Shown: in pieces, positions 8,924-17,135 of the stretch
How the letters are laid out: every line of letters begins with the position of its first letter
How positions within the stretch are numbered: the first letter of the stretch is position 1
Notes under the pieces: generated by a model
Database searches by the model: none
Seen by the model: the letters and a program-made list of their open reading frames with translations, nothing else
What the model was told of the DNA's origin: nothing
Program-made: the position numbers and the translations under genes
Assembly: GCA_039680605.1 (NCBI GenBank)
Contig: JBDKTA010000025.1
Location: 1-64,000, forward strand
Reading direction: 5' to 3'
Origin: Planctomycetaceae bacterium
Lineage (GTDB): Bacteria > Planctomycetota > Phycisphaerae > SM23-33
DNA: 64,000 nt

Positions 8924-9625
8924 GTGACGGTGAGCCCCGCCAAACAGCGCCCGCCGACCGCGGCCGATCCGCAGCATCGCGCCGATACTGAGCCGGCTGT
9001 GAAAAGCCCCTTGGCGGTGATTCTGTTTCTGCTGGTGGCCGCCGCCGGCTTAGCCAGCGATCTGGGGTCCAAACACTACGTCTTCCAGCAACTGCTGGAC
9101 GATCCTGACCTGGCTGTCAAAGCCGACCGGATCTACGCCCGCCTGCAGGAAGACCACCCCGGCCGTCCCGCTGAACAACTCTCCAAAGAGGTCCTCGATA
9201 TTCTCTCGCCCCGCACGCAAACCGTCGCCGGAACGCGACTGACGATCTCCACCAATCCCGGCGTGGTGTTCGGTCTGCCCATGCCACGGCTGGTAGTGGC
9301 TGCGGTGACGATCCTGACCTCCGGGTTGATTTTCTACTTCTTCGCCGCTTCGGACCGCAAGGCCTGGTGGACGCACGTGGCGATGGCCCTGCTGCTGGGC
9401 GGGGCGCTGGGCAATCTGTATGACCGCCTGTTCAGTTGCGTGGCGATCCCCGACGCCTCCATGCCGCCCATACGCTACCACGTGCGGGACTTCGTCGACT
9501 GGGGGCAACTGGGCTACCCCTACGTCTTCAACATCGCCGACGCCCTGCTGGTGGCCGGCGTGGCCATGCTGATCCTGCACTGGTTCGCCTCCGCCCGAAG
9601 GGAATCCAAGAAACAAAAGAAGTAG
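8924..9625 (+). CDS. lspA: lipoprotein signal peptidase (signal peptidase II)
   Basis: A 233-residue membrane aspartyl protease that cleaves prolipoprotein signal peptides after diacylglyceryl modification. Hydrophobic helices occur near residues 27-45, 122-145, 152-170 and 200-222. The two catalytic-region aspartates are visible in HVRDFVDW and VFNIADALL. The loop between the first helix and the rest is unusually long (about 60 residues), and the N-terminus carries a 25-residue hydrophilic extension. The GTG start follows the stop of the DksA-like gene immediately, so the two are probably co-transcribed. The lipoprotein at 13689 is a possible substrate. Confidence 0.88.
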   Translation: MTVSPAKQRPPTAADPQHRADTEPAVKSPLAVILFLLVAAAGLASDLGSKHYVFQQLLDDPDLAVKADRIYARLQEDHPGRPAEQLSKEVLDILSPRTQTVAGTRLTISTNPGVVFGLPMPRLVVAAVTILTSGLIFYFFAASDRKAWWTHVAMALLLGGALGNLYDRLFSCVAIPDASMPPIRYHVRDFVDWGQLGYPYVFNIADALLVAGVAMLILHWFASARRESKKQKK

Positions 9626-9704
9626 TGGATGGATGGATGGATGGATGGATGGAGCGGTTTTCCGTCCTCGTCGTCGTCCTCGTCCTCCTCGTCGTCGGTT
9701 TTTT
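9626..9704. repeat. TGGA microsatellite plus GTCCTCGTC repeat
   Basis: About seven TGGA units (9626-9653) are followed by a GTCCTCGTCGTC-type tract (9659-9702). The second tract recurs almost identically at 11353-11394. Confidence 0.6.
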
Positions 9705-9742
9705 CTTTCTAGTGCCCCGCGCGGTATGCTCGTACTAATGTC

Positions 9743-10174
9743 ATGAAAGTCTTTCTAGCCGGCATCATCCAGGGTTCGCTCGTCGAGGCCGACATCCACT
9801 GCCAGGATTGGCGCGTACCCATCAAAGCGGCGCTGGACCGCTGCCTTGCGGGGGCGGAAGTCTATTGCCACTACACGCAGCACCCCCAGAGCATCCGCTA
9901 CGAGCTGCCCGAAATCCGCCGCACGCTGGCCGAGGGTATCGCCCTGGCGGCCGCGTGCGATCTGCTTGTCGCCTATCTGCCCAGTGCCTCGATGGGCACG
10001 GCCATCGAGATGCACGCCGCCGCCGCCAGCGGGGCTGTCGTGCTGACCATCACGCCCCTGGTGGCCAACTGGGTCGTGCGGGCCTACAGCGACCGCATCT
10101 TCCCCGACGTGGCGGCCTTTGAAAGCTTCCTGGCTTCGCCCGAGATGACCGCGCTGCTTGAAAGGCGAAAATGA
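9743..10174 (+). CDS. nucleoside 2-deoxyribosyltransferase-like protein
   Basis: A 143-residue protein with the small Rossmann-like fold typical of nucleoside 2-deoxyribosyltransferase/nucleotide hydrolase families. It begins MKVFLAGIIQGS and has the characteristic ACDLLVAYLPSASMGTAIEMHAA segment (about residues 72-94), whose glutamate is the usual nucleophile. Such enzymes exchange bases between deoxynucleosides or hydrolyse nucleotides. Its stop overlaps the rlmN start by four bases (ATGA), indicating translational coupling. Confidence 0.7.
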   Translation: MKVFLAGIIQGSLVEADIHCQDWRVPIKAALDRCLAGAEVYCHYTQHPQSIRYELPEIRRTLAEGIALAAACDLLVAYLPSASMGTAIEMHAAAASGAVVLTITPLVANWVVRAYSDRIFPDVAAFESFLASPEMTALLERRK

Positions 10175-11250
10175 TGCCCGCCAGTATTCTCGACATGTCG
10201 CGAGACGAACTGCGCCAGGCGGTCACCCACGCTGGGTTTCCCGTCTATCGCGCCGACCAACTGGCCGACTGGGTCTTCGTCAAAGGCATCACCGACCCGG
10301 CCGCCATGACCAACCTGCCCAAGGCAAGACAGTCAGCCCCCCCCTCCCCCGACGCCGCCGCAACGTGCGCCCTGGGAGTGGAGATCCTCAGCTCCCGCCT
10401 CGTCGCCTCCGACCAGGACGCCGACGGAACGACCAAGCTCTTGATCGAGTTCGCCGACGGCCAGCGGGCAGAGACCGTGCTGATACCCGAACCCTCGCGC
10501 GCCACCGCCTGCCTGTCCACCCAGATCGGCTGCGCCATGGGCTGCCGCTTCTGCGCCAGCGGCGCCGGCGGGTTCGTGCGGAACATGACCGCCGCCGAAA
10601 TCCTCCAGCAAGTGCTCCACCTGCGCCACGCCCTGGCTAATCCGGGTGCCATGGCGGCGCCGCGCATCACCAACGTCGTCTTCATGGGCATGGGCGAACC
10701 GCTGGCGAACTATGCCGCCACCATCGCCGCCGTCGGCTCGCTGATCGACCCTGACCGCTTCGCCCTCTCGGCCCGGTCCATCACGATCTCGACCATCGGA
10801 CCGGCCCGGGCCATCCGCCGCCTGGCCAATGAGAACCTCCCCATTACGCTGGCCATCTCCCTCCACGCGCCGACCGATGAGCTGCGCCGCTCGATCATGC
10901 CCGCCGTCCGGGACAGCATCGACGAACTGATGTCGGCCGCGGAATACTTCTTCCAGTCGCGCAAGCGCGAGGTGACGCTCGAGTACGTGTTGATCGATTC
11001 GGTCAACGACACCATGCTCTGCGCCGATGCGCTGGCAAATCTCGCCCGGCGCGTGCGGTGCAACGTGAACCTGATCGCTCTTAATCCCACCGACGATTGC
11101 CCGTATAATAGGCCCACCAGCGGCGCGGTCCGCAACTTCGCCGCCCGCCTGAAAAACCGCGGCGTCAACGTACACGTGCGCCAGTCGCGCGGGGGCGGAC
11201 AGTCCGCCGCGTGCGGACAATTGCGCCTGCGAAAGGAACCGCAGGAATAG
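10171..11250 (+). CDS. rlmN: 23S rRNA (adenine2503-C2)-methyltransferase RlmN
   Basis: A 359-residue radical-SAM enzyme that methylates C2 of A2503 in 23S rRNA (and A37 in some tRNAs). The CxxxCxxC cluster motif is CAMGCRFC at about residues 121-128. The SAM-binding GMGEPLANY follows. The C-terminal cysteine that forms the methyl-bearing adduct is in QSAACGQL. Length is typical. It starts within the stop of the preceding gene. Confidence 0.93.
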   Translation: MMPASILDMSRDELRQAVTHAGFPVYRADQLADWVFVKGITDPAAMTNLPKARQSAPPSPDAAATCALGVEILSSRLVASDQDADGTTKLLIEFADGQRAETVLIPEPSRATACLSTQIGCAMGCRFCASGAGGFVRNMTAAEILQQVLHLRHALANPGAMAAPRITNVVFMGMGEPLANYAATIAAVGSLIDPDRFALSARSITISTIGPARAIRRLANENLPITLAISLHAPTDELRRSIMPAVRDSIDELMSAAEYFFQSRKREVTLEYVLIDSVNDTMLCADALANLARRVRCNVNLIALNPTDDCPYNRPTSGAVRNFAARLKNRGVNVHVRQSRGGGQSAACGQLRLRKEPQE

Positions 11251-11694
11251 GACACGGACGGGGGACGGGACAGGGACAGGGACGGGGAGTGCGGGATTGA
11301 GAGGATTAAGAGGATTAAGAGGATTAAAAAACGAGAGATGCACGGAGAACGGATTTTCGTCCTCGTCGTCGTCCTCGTCCTCGTCGTCGGTTGTTTCTTC
11401 TCCGACCCAATGACAGGGAGTGCGGGATTACTGGATTTGGGGGATTAAGAGGATTAAAACTGAAGACTGGAGATACGGACCGAGACAGGGACAGTGCGAT
11501 TACACGGATTCGAGTGATTGACAGGATTGAGAACTCTTCGGCTTTAGTTTTTTCTTAATCCTCTCAATCCCCTTAATCCCGCACTCCACGTCCCCGTCCC
11601 CGACCGGACGCAAAGCAGGAGCAGTGTTATCGCGACATCAGAACAAAGCAACCCGCGCGCCGTCAAAGGGAACTGGAAGTCCAGCGACCCGGAC
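11251..11694. repeat. intergenic region packed with direct and inverted repeats
   Basis: No gene is seen in most of this 444-base gap. GGGAGTGCGGGATT followed by GGATTAA units appears at 11285-11328 and 11416-11460. An inverted copy occurs at 11555-11587. The GTCCTCGTC tract sits at 11353-11394. The last 70 bases are open in the sigma-factor frame without a standard start codon. Confidence 0.6.
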
Positions 11695-12258
11695 GTGCAG
11701 CTGATGCTGCGTTACCAGGCCGGCGAGGCCGCAGCTTTCGACGAACTCATCGCCCGAAACACGCAGCGCGTACACGCGATCGTTTCCCGTTTCATCCTCG
11801 ACCCGATCATGGTCGAAGACCTCACGCAGGAAGTCTTCCTGCGCGTCTTCCGAGCGTCGAAACGCTACAAGCCCACCGCCCGCTTCAGCACGTTCCTGTA
11901 CCGAATCGCCGCCAACTTATCCTTCAACGCCCTGCGGGCCAGAAAGAACTCCCCCACCGTCCCACTCGACGGCTACAGCACTTCGCAGGACGAAGACTAC
12001 CAAAGGCAGATTCCCGATTACCGCCAGGAAGCCCCCGGACACGGTCTTTCCCAGCACGAAATGAACGACCTGCTCGCCCAGGCCGTCAACGACCTGCCCG
12101 AAAATCAACGCATCGCCATCATCCTTAATAAGTATGAAGGCAGCTCCTACCGCGATATCGCCTACGTGCTGAAATGCTCTCCCATGGCCGTCAAGAGCCT
12201 CCTCAGCCGAGCGCGAACTTCGCTGCGCGATTCGCTGAAGAAATACATGTCGCACTAG
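11695..12258 (+). CDS. ECF-type RNA polymerase sigma factor
   Basis: A 187-residue sigma-70 family protein. Region 2 is clear (MVEDLTQEVFLRVFRASKRYKP then FSTFLYRIAANLSFNALRA, about residues 38-85). Region 4 has the helix-turn-helix GSSYRDIAYVLKCSPMAVKSLLSRART at the end. ECF factors redirect RNA polymerase to stress or envelope regulons and are usually held by an anti-sigma protein; a candidate follows 205 bases downstream. The GTG start is uncertain because the frame is open upstream, with a GGAG near 11618. Confidence 0.87.
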   Translation: MQLMLRYQAGEAAAFDELIARNTQRVHAIVSRFILDPIMVEDLTQEVFLRVFRASKRYKPTARFSTFLYRIAANLSFNALRARKNSPTVPLDGYSTSQDEDYQRQIPDYRQEAPGHGLSQHEMNDLLAQAVNDLPENQRIAIILNKYEGSSYRDIAYVLKCSPMAVKSLLSRARTSLRDSLKKYMSH

Positions 12259-12463
12259 CGGCGCCGGTCCGTCCGGCGGCGATATCGCATTTGAAAATGC
12301 CGCAAAAGTGCCCCGTTTCTTCTTGCAAGAAAAATCTTCAAGAAAAAACGAAATCATTAGTCCGGTTCCAGAAGTGGCCGGTTGAAGTCATAGAGATAGG
12401 CAATCGGTCCATGCAACCGCACGGGACGGTTCGGATCGATCCGGGTTCTAACGCAGACGAGCA

Positions 12464-12994
12464 ATGAACGAGAGACTGACACAATCACAGCGCGACGAAC
12501 TTTCCGCCTGGCATGACGGAGAGATCGAAGGCCCCGCGGCGGCCGAAATCGAAGCCAAAGTGGCTGGCGATCCGGTCTGGGCGGCGGCCTATCGCGAGAT
12601 CGCGGACCTGGAACAAACGCTGGATGCCTGGGCGGTTGAGCCGCCGGCGGCCGACCTTGAGCGGCGGATTATCGCCCGCATCCACCAGCAGCGCGCCCAA
12701 TCGCGGCGTGTCGTGCTGAGGCTGGTCGGGGCAATGTCGGGCATGGCGGCGGCCGCAGCCATCGTGGTGGCCATCCTCCTGGTCAACAACGAGGGCAAGC
12801 AGACCCCAGGCCGCACCGACACGGTAGCCCAGAAGGCCGATCAGACCGTCAAGACCAACCTGGCATCGGTAGAGGGCAGCGACCGGATGATCGTCGAGAA
12901 CCTGGACTTCTTCCAGAATTATGCTGTCGCGGCAAACTACGATACCCTTGAGGCGATTGACCGCATCGAAGACTCCGCGGGCGGGGGAATGTGA
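12464..12994 (+). CDS. membrane anti-sigma-factor-like protein
   Basis: A 176-residue protein. The N-terminal cytoplasmic part (LSAWHDGEIEGPAAAEIEAKV) resembles anti-sigma domains of the zinc-less ASD/RskA type. One membrane helix lies at about residues 87-106 (VGAMSGMAAAAAIVVAILLV), followed by an external tail. The HxxxCxxC zinc motif is absent. Position after the ECF gene supports a role in sequestering that sigma factor. It overlaps the next gene by four bases. Confidence 0.68.
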   Translation: MNERLTQSQRDELSAWHDGEIEGPAAAEIEAKVAGDPVWAAAYREIADLEQTLDAWAVEPPAADLERRIIARIHQQRAQSRRVVLRLVGAMSGMAAAAAIVVAILLVNNEGKQTPGRTDTVAQKADQTVKTNLASVEGSDRMIVENLDFFQNYAVAANYDTLEAIDRIEDSAGGGM

Positions 12995-13530
12995 TGATGA
13001 CGACCTGGAGAAACTTTCTGGCGATAGCTGCCGCGGGGATTATCTTCCTGACCGCGCAGGCCGCCTCGGCCGACGACCCCAAACCCGCCGCAGGAAGCAT
13101 CGCGCGGCAGTTGCTGCTCAAGCGGCGGCTGGAGAAGATCGCCGCCGGAACGCTGTCGGCGTCGCTCGAACACAATCGCCGCCAGTGGGAGCAGCTCTCG
13201 CCCGAGCAGCGCGACCAGATGCGCCGCACCGCCTTGGCCTTTGAGAGCGCCAACCCCGCCGAACAGAAACGCCTGCTGGAACGCTACGAACAGCTCAGCC
13301 GCATGACGCCCCAGAAGCAGCAGGCCTACCGCGAGCGGGCCAGGTGGCTCCAGGTCGTCGTGGCCAGCTTCACCGCCGAGCAGCGAGCCCAAATGCGGGA
13401 CATGCCCGCCGACCAACGCGCCAAGATGCTCCTTGACCGCAAGGCCGAGTTGATCCGCGACGGAAAACTCAACGTCGAATCCGCCGCCACACAACCGGCC
13501 ACCCAGCCGGCCGTGAAACAGGCGCCCTGA
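12991..13530 (+). CDS. secreted helical protein, DUF3106-like
   Basis: A 179-residue protein with a signal peptide (hydrophobic LAIAAAGIIFLTAQ, probable cleavage after ASA near residue 26). The rest is rich in Gln/Arg/Glu helices with repeating patterns (WEQLSPEQRDQMRR; MTPQKQQAYRERARWLQ; FTAEQRAQMRDMPADQR). This resembles DUF3106 or periplasmic LTXXQ-type proteins. The start is GTG 12991 or ATG 12994. Co-transcription with the ECF/anti-sigma pair suggests an envelope-stress role, which is inference. Confidence 0.65.
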   Translation: MMMTTWRNFLAIAAAGIIFLTAQAASADDPKPAAGSIARQLLLKRRLEKIAAGTLSASLEHNRRQWEQLSPEQRDQMRRTALAFESANPAEQKRLLERYEQLSRMTPQKQQAYRERARWLQVVVASFTAEQRAQMRDMPADQRAKMLLDRKAELIRDGKLNVESAATQPATQPAVKQAP

Positions 13531-13639
13531 TAGCCGCACGGTTCAAACAGGATCCTGTCGGCTCTTTCTTAGATTCCCTGTCCTCCTCTGGACCTCTGCG
13601 TCTCTGTGTCGCCGGCTGCAAAATCAGGGTGGCCTTGCC

Positions 13640-13668
13640 TTGCACGATGCGTTTGCGGCAGGTATAGT
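13640..13668 (+). promoter_or_regulatory. sigma-70-type promoter upstream of a lipoprotein gene
   Basis: TTGCAC at 13640-13645 and TATAGT at 13663-13668 have a 17-base spacer. The ATG at 13689 is only 20 bases downstream, so the leader is very short. Confidence 0.65.
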
Positions 13669-13688
13669 CCTTGCGGGAGAATACTACC

Positions 13689-14210
13689 ATGACCATTCGA
13701 CTGGCGTTGATCACGGCGACGGCACTGACAGCCTTGGGCGGATGCACCCAGCAGACGTACCACGTGTCGTATCTGCGGGCCGTTCAGGAATTGATGCTGG
13801 CGTATCCGAAGTTCGATTCCCACGCCCCGGATAATCTTTACGGTCCGGCCGACCGGCACCCCGCGTACGATTCATTCTATCCGACGCTGGACGTTCGCCA
13901 TGAGATCGTCAAACACACCAGCGAGTCGCGCGTGGTCATCACCAACAGCGGGGACAACTACACCCGAAAGACGTATCTGACCGTCACGCGCCAGGATGAC
14001 GACAGCGTCAAGGCCTGGACCTTCAGCGAGATCACCGGCAAGGGTATCATGATGCCCATGCGCGACCTGAACTGGGAAACCGCCCGACTTAACGATTATA
14101 CCGCCCGGCTCAAGCTGATCGAGAGCACCAGTGCCGACGGGGGCTCCTCCAGCCCGCTGTCGCCACCGACCAACTCCAACACGCAACTGCTGGCGCCCCA
14201 GAAAAAATAA
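13689..14210 (+). CDS. hypothetical lipoprotein
   Basis: A 173-residue protein with a lipoprotein signal peptide (MTIRLALITATALTALGGC; the lipobox cysteine is residue 19), so it is a likely LspA substrate anchored in a membrane. The mature part has no recognisable domain and ends in a Ser/Pro/Asn-rich tail. The ATG at 13689 is preferred over an in-frame ATG 18 bases upstream because GGGAG is well placed before it. It has its own promoter and a strong terminator. Confidence 0.72.
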   Translation: MTIRLALITATALTALGGCTQQTYHVSYLRAVQELMLAYPKFDSHAPDNLYGPADRHPAYDSFYPTLDVRHEIVKHTSESRVVITNSGDNYTRKTYLTVTRQDDDSVKAWTFSEITGKGIMMPMRDLNWETARLNDYTARLKLIESTSADGGSSSPLSPPTNSNTQLLAPQKK

Positions 14211-14241
14211 GCCCCAGCCGCCGTCGTGACAGAACCGAAAG

Positions 14242-14264
14242 ACCCCGCCTCTGCGGGGTTTTTC
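14242..14264 (+). terminator. Rho-independent terminator
   Basis: A 7-bp stem ACCCCGC/GCGGGGT with a CTCT loop is followed by a T run. It lies 31 bases after the lipoprotein stop codon. Confidence 0.88.
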
Positions 14265-14295
14265 ATTTTCAGCGGCAGTGGAGTTGAGAAACCCC

Positions 14296-14323
14296 TTGAT
14301 TCTGCTGGCGATAAGGCTAGAAT
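14296..14323 (+). promoter_or_regulatory. tRNA-Arg promoter
   Basis: TTGATT at 14296-14301, a 16-base spacer and TAGAAT at 14318-14323 lie 20 bases before the tRNA. Confidence 0.65.
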
Positions 14324-14343
14324 CCGGAGGAATCGAAACGCAA

Positions 14344-14416
<73 letters not shown>

Positions 14417-14436
14417 GTGAAGGTAAATAAAGGCCC

Positions 14437-14512
14437 TCTCACCAGTTGTGAGAACCACCTGTTTGGGTGTGGGCGGCCGTAACTGAAGGCAAAAGTGGTA
14501 GTACTACCACTT
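14437..14512. promoter_or_regulatory. att-proximal inverted repeats, candidate integrase or excisionase sites
   Basis: A 6-bp inverted repeat (TCTCAC/GTGAGA, loop of 5) lies at 14437-14453. A perfect 20-bp palindrome AAGTGGTAGTACTACCACTT lies at 14493-14512. Both sit between the tRNA and the integrase start codon, where recombination arm sites or an integrase operator would be expected. Confidence 0.5.
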
Positions 14513-14531
14513 GCTAACGGAGACGGCTGCC

Positions 14532-15869
14532 ATGAGTACCCTGCCCCCCGATGCCCCTGTCCCTGATCCTGCGTGCGATGTTCAGGAAAACCGCTCGAAA
14601 AATACTCCATCCCTCTGCCGCCATAAAAAAACCAACCAAGGCTATGTCATCATCGACGGCCGATGGTTTTACCTGGGCGACTATGACCAGCCCAGGACGA
14701 AGCAGCGCTATCACCAACTCATCGCCGAGTGGCTGGCCTGCGGGCGCATGTTGCCCCAGGACAAGAACACCCTGACGATCATCGAACTGGCGGACCTGTT
14801 CTGGCAGTATGCCAAGACGTACTACGTCTCCCCCACCGGCAAGCCCACCACCGAGCTGGCGCACTTCAAGCAACTGCTCAAGATGATCAAGAAACTCTAC
14901 GGATTCTCAAAAGCCGCCGACTTTGGCCCCCTGGCCCTCAAGGCACTCCGCCAGGAGATGATTGATAAAGGCTGGTGCCGCATCAACGTCAACCACCACG
15001 TTGGCCGCATCAAACGCATCTTCCGCTGGGCCACCGAAAACGAACTGGTGCCCGGCAACAGCTATCACTCGCTGCAGGCCGTCGTGGGCCTGAAACGCGG
15101 CCACTGCCAGGTCCGGGAGGGTCGCACCGTCAGGCCCGTGCCGATGCACATGGTCGAGGCTATCAGGCCCTTCGTCAGCCAACAGGTCTGGGCGATCATC
15201 CAGCTTCAACTGTTCACCGCCGCCCGCAGCGGCGAGATCGTCATCATGCGGCCCTGCGACATTGACCGCAGCGGAAAGATTTGGGTCTACAAACCCACCG
15301 ACCACAAGACCGCCTATCGCGGCCACGAACGCAATATCTACATGGGCCCCAACGCGCAGAAGATCGTTACAAAGTACCTGCTGCGTCCTGGCGAGGCGTA
15401 TTGCTTCTCGCCCATCGAGGCCGAAGCAGCCCGCAGAGAAAAGATGCACGAAGATCGCGATACGCCGCTGTCATGTGGCAACAAGCCCGGCAGCAACCGC
15501 AAAGACAAACCGAGCCGGCTGCGTCACGACCACTACGATCCGCAGAGCTACGGCAATGCCATCGCCCAGGCATGCGAACGTGCGTTCCCACTGCCCGAAA
15601 ATCTCGGCCGCAAGAAGGGCGAAAGCAGGGACGCCTTTTTCAAAAGGTTGAAGAAGGACCCCGACCTGCGAGAGCAGGTCAAGCAGTGGCGCCGGGAGCA
15701 TCGCTGGCACCCCCACCAGCTTCGCCACAATGCTGCGACGGAACTTCGAAAAGAGTTTGGTCTGGAGAGTGCCCGCATCATCCTGGGCCACCGCAGTTCC
15801 GCCGTCACCACCATCTACGCCGAAGAAGATAATCGCAGAGCCCTGGAAGTGATGGCCAAGTTTGGCTAA
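14532..15869 (+). CDS. int: tyrosine-type site-specific integrase
   Basis: A 445-residue phage integrase that would catalyse integration and excision at the adjacent tRNA-Arg. An N-terminal arm-binding/SAM-like domain precedes the catalytic domain. The first catalytic arginine is in TAARSGEIVIM, HxxR is in HPHQLRHNAAT (about residue 395), then LGHRS, and the nucleophile tyrosine in VTTIYAEE. ATG 14532 is preferred because GGAG lies nine bases upstream. A hairpin terminator follows. Position beside the tRNA marks the left end of the prophage. Confidence 0.92.
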   Translation: MSTLPPDAPVPDPACDVQENRSKNTPSLCRHKKTNQGYVIIDGRWFYLGDYDQPRTKQRYHQLIAEWLACGRMLPQDKNTLTIIELADLFWQYAKTYYVSPTGKPTTELAHFKQLLKMIKKLYGFSKAADFGPLALKALRQEMIDKGWCRINVNHHVGRIKRIFRWATENELVPGNSYHSLQAVVGLKRGHCQVREGRTVRPVPMHMVEAIRPFVSQQVWAIIQLQLFTAARSGEIVIMRPCDIDRSGKIWVYKPTDHKTAYRGHERNIYMGPNAQKIVTKYLLRPGEAYCFSPIEAEAARREKMHEDRDTPLSCGNKPGSNRKDKPSRLRHDHYDPQSYGNAIAQACERAFPLPENLGRKKGESRDAFFKRLKKDPDLREQVKQWRREHRWHPHQLRHNAATELRKEFGLESARIILGHRSSAVTTIYAEEDNRRALEVMAKFG

Positions 15870-15879
15870 CGCATCCACG

Positions 15880-15921
15880 CCGGCGGCAGAGGAGGCGTTG
15901 TCCTCCTTTGCCGCCGGTTTT
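15880..15921 (+). terminator. integrase terminator
   Basis: A 9-bp stem CCGGCGGCA/TGCCGCCGG encloses an inner GGAGG/CCTCC stem and is followed by TTTT. Confidence 0.8.
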
Positions 15922-16056
15922 GTGCGCGCTGAGAGCGCCCCTTAATCGTCCCCAAAGCGCCCGCTAAGCGCCCCCTATGCGCCCCCAAGGCCCTTGAACT
16001 TCTGTCATGCTAGAGGGTGTTGACGGCACCTGTACTGTGTGCTGCAGGAGTGGGCG

Positions 16057-16389
16057 ATGACAATCGATATCCAGCAGGAAAAACTGATCACTCTCAGACA
16101 GGCGGTGGACGCGCTGCCTCCAATAGATGGCAAGCGCCCCCGCGTGAACACCATCTGGCGATGGTGCCGCATCGGCATACACGGCGTTCGCCTGGAATAC
16201 ATCAAGGTCGGCCGCAATATCGTCACGTCACTGGCGGCAATGAATCGCTTCTTTGTGGCGGTTGCGAAGGCTGAAGAGCCGCTGGTGGATTATCACCTTC
16301 GACCCAAGCCCAGGGTATTTATGGGGCCGGCGTCCAGGCTTCGAGCCATCCGCGCTGCTCAAAAACGGCTGGAGGAGGCCGGAATCTGA
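16057..16389 (+). CDS. DUF1580-family protein
   Basis: A 110-residue protein resembling the Planctomycetota-restricted DUF1580 family. The core has the look of a helix-turn-helix/excisionase-like module (LITLRQAVDALP; NTIWRWCRIGIHGVRLEYIKVGRNIVTSLAAMNRFF), with TIWRWC as the recognition-helix candidate. A strong GGAG precedes the ATG by six bases. It is the first gene after the integrase, so a regulatory or excisionase role is plausible but unproven. A paralogue lies at 23508. Confidence 0.72.
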   Translation: MTIDIQQEKLITLRQAVDALPPIDGKRPRVNTIWRWCRIGIHGVRLEYIKVGRNIVTSLAAMNRFFVAVAKAEEPLVDYHLRPKPRVFMGPASRLRAIRAAQKRLEEAGI

Positions 16390-17135
16390 TGCACCTTCAC
16401 AACCCCCATGAGCACATCGGCAGCAATGTCCGCATCCGCTCCCACGGCTCCAGCCAGCACTTTGGCCGCGGGCGGCTGATCCGCATCGAGGGGCAGTTCG
16501 GGATCGTCCAGCCATTCCAGAGACACAGGAAGAAGGAGCGTGTGCCATTGACGGACCTACATACGTGGGCGGCGGGCAATGTGAATCACCCGCAGCCGCC
16601 ACCGTCATCAGAACAACCACAGCAGCCGGAGAAGGCAGAGCCCGTGATTCAAACAGCAACACAGCAGGTCGAGCAGGCAATTCAGGGCGGCCCCTGGATT
16701 GTCGCCGACGTGGATAACATGCGGTTCTATGTGTCCCCATACCACGGCTTCAAGCCTGAACTAAATCGTGCCAGGTTGTTCGGCGCACAGCGATCCGCCA
16801 ATCACTCGGCGTCTATGCTGCGAGCAAGTCGAGGCGCTGAACTGGGAGAAATCCAAGTGCTAACCCCCCCGCAGGCCCAGCAACTGCTTCAGGATCGTTA
16901 TCAGGATCGGCCGGTTGATGTGGCCCAGGCGCCGGGGCCTTCGACGGCGTCTTCGCCGAGCCTGGCCAGATTCAGCAAAGCCAGCCCAGATGACATTCGC
17001 CTGGCGGCGGACATCTTGAAGCGCATGGCCGATGCGGAGGCGATGTACCGAGAATCCCTGGCGGACCTGGAGAAGATCCGGAGCCAATGGCGGCAGTTGG
17101 AGGAGCGGATCATGTCGCAGGAGCCCAGGCCATGA
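16389..17135 (+). CDS. hypothetical phage protein with C-terminal coiled coil
   Basis: A 248-residue protein of unknown function. The N-terminus is short and beta-like (GSNVRIRSHGSSQHFGRGRLIRIEGQFGIVQPF). The middle is Pro/Gln-rich and probably disordered. The end (about residues 195-245) is charged coiled coil. The start overlaps the preceding stop, and the end overlaps the next gene by four bases, placing it in the early recombination operon. Confidence 0.6.
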   Translation: MHLHNPHEHIGSNVRIRSHGSSQHFGRGRLIRIEGQFGIVQPFQRHRKKERVPLTDLHTWAAGNVNHPQPPPSSEQPQQPEKAEPVIQTATQQVEQAIQGGPWIVADVDNMRFYVSPYHGFKPELNRARLFGAQRSANHSASMLRASRGAELGEIQVLTPPQAQQLLQDRYQDRPVDVAQAPGPSTASSPSLARFSKASPDDIRLAADILKRMADAEAMYRESLADLEKIRSQWRQLEERIMSQEPRP

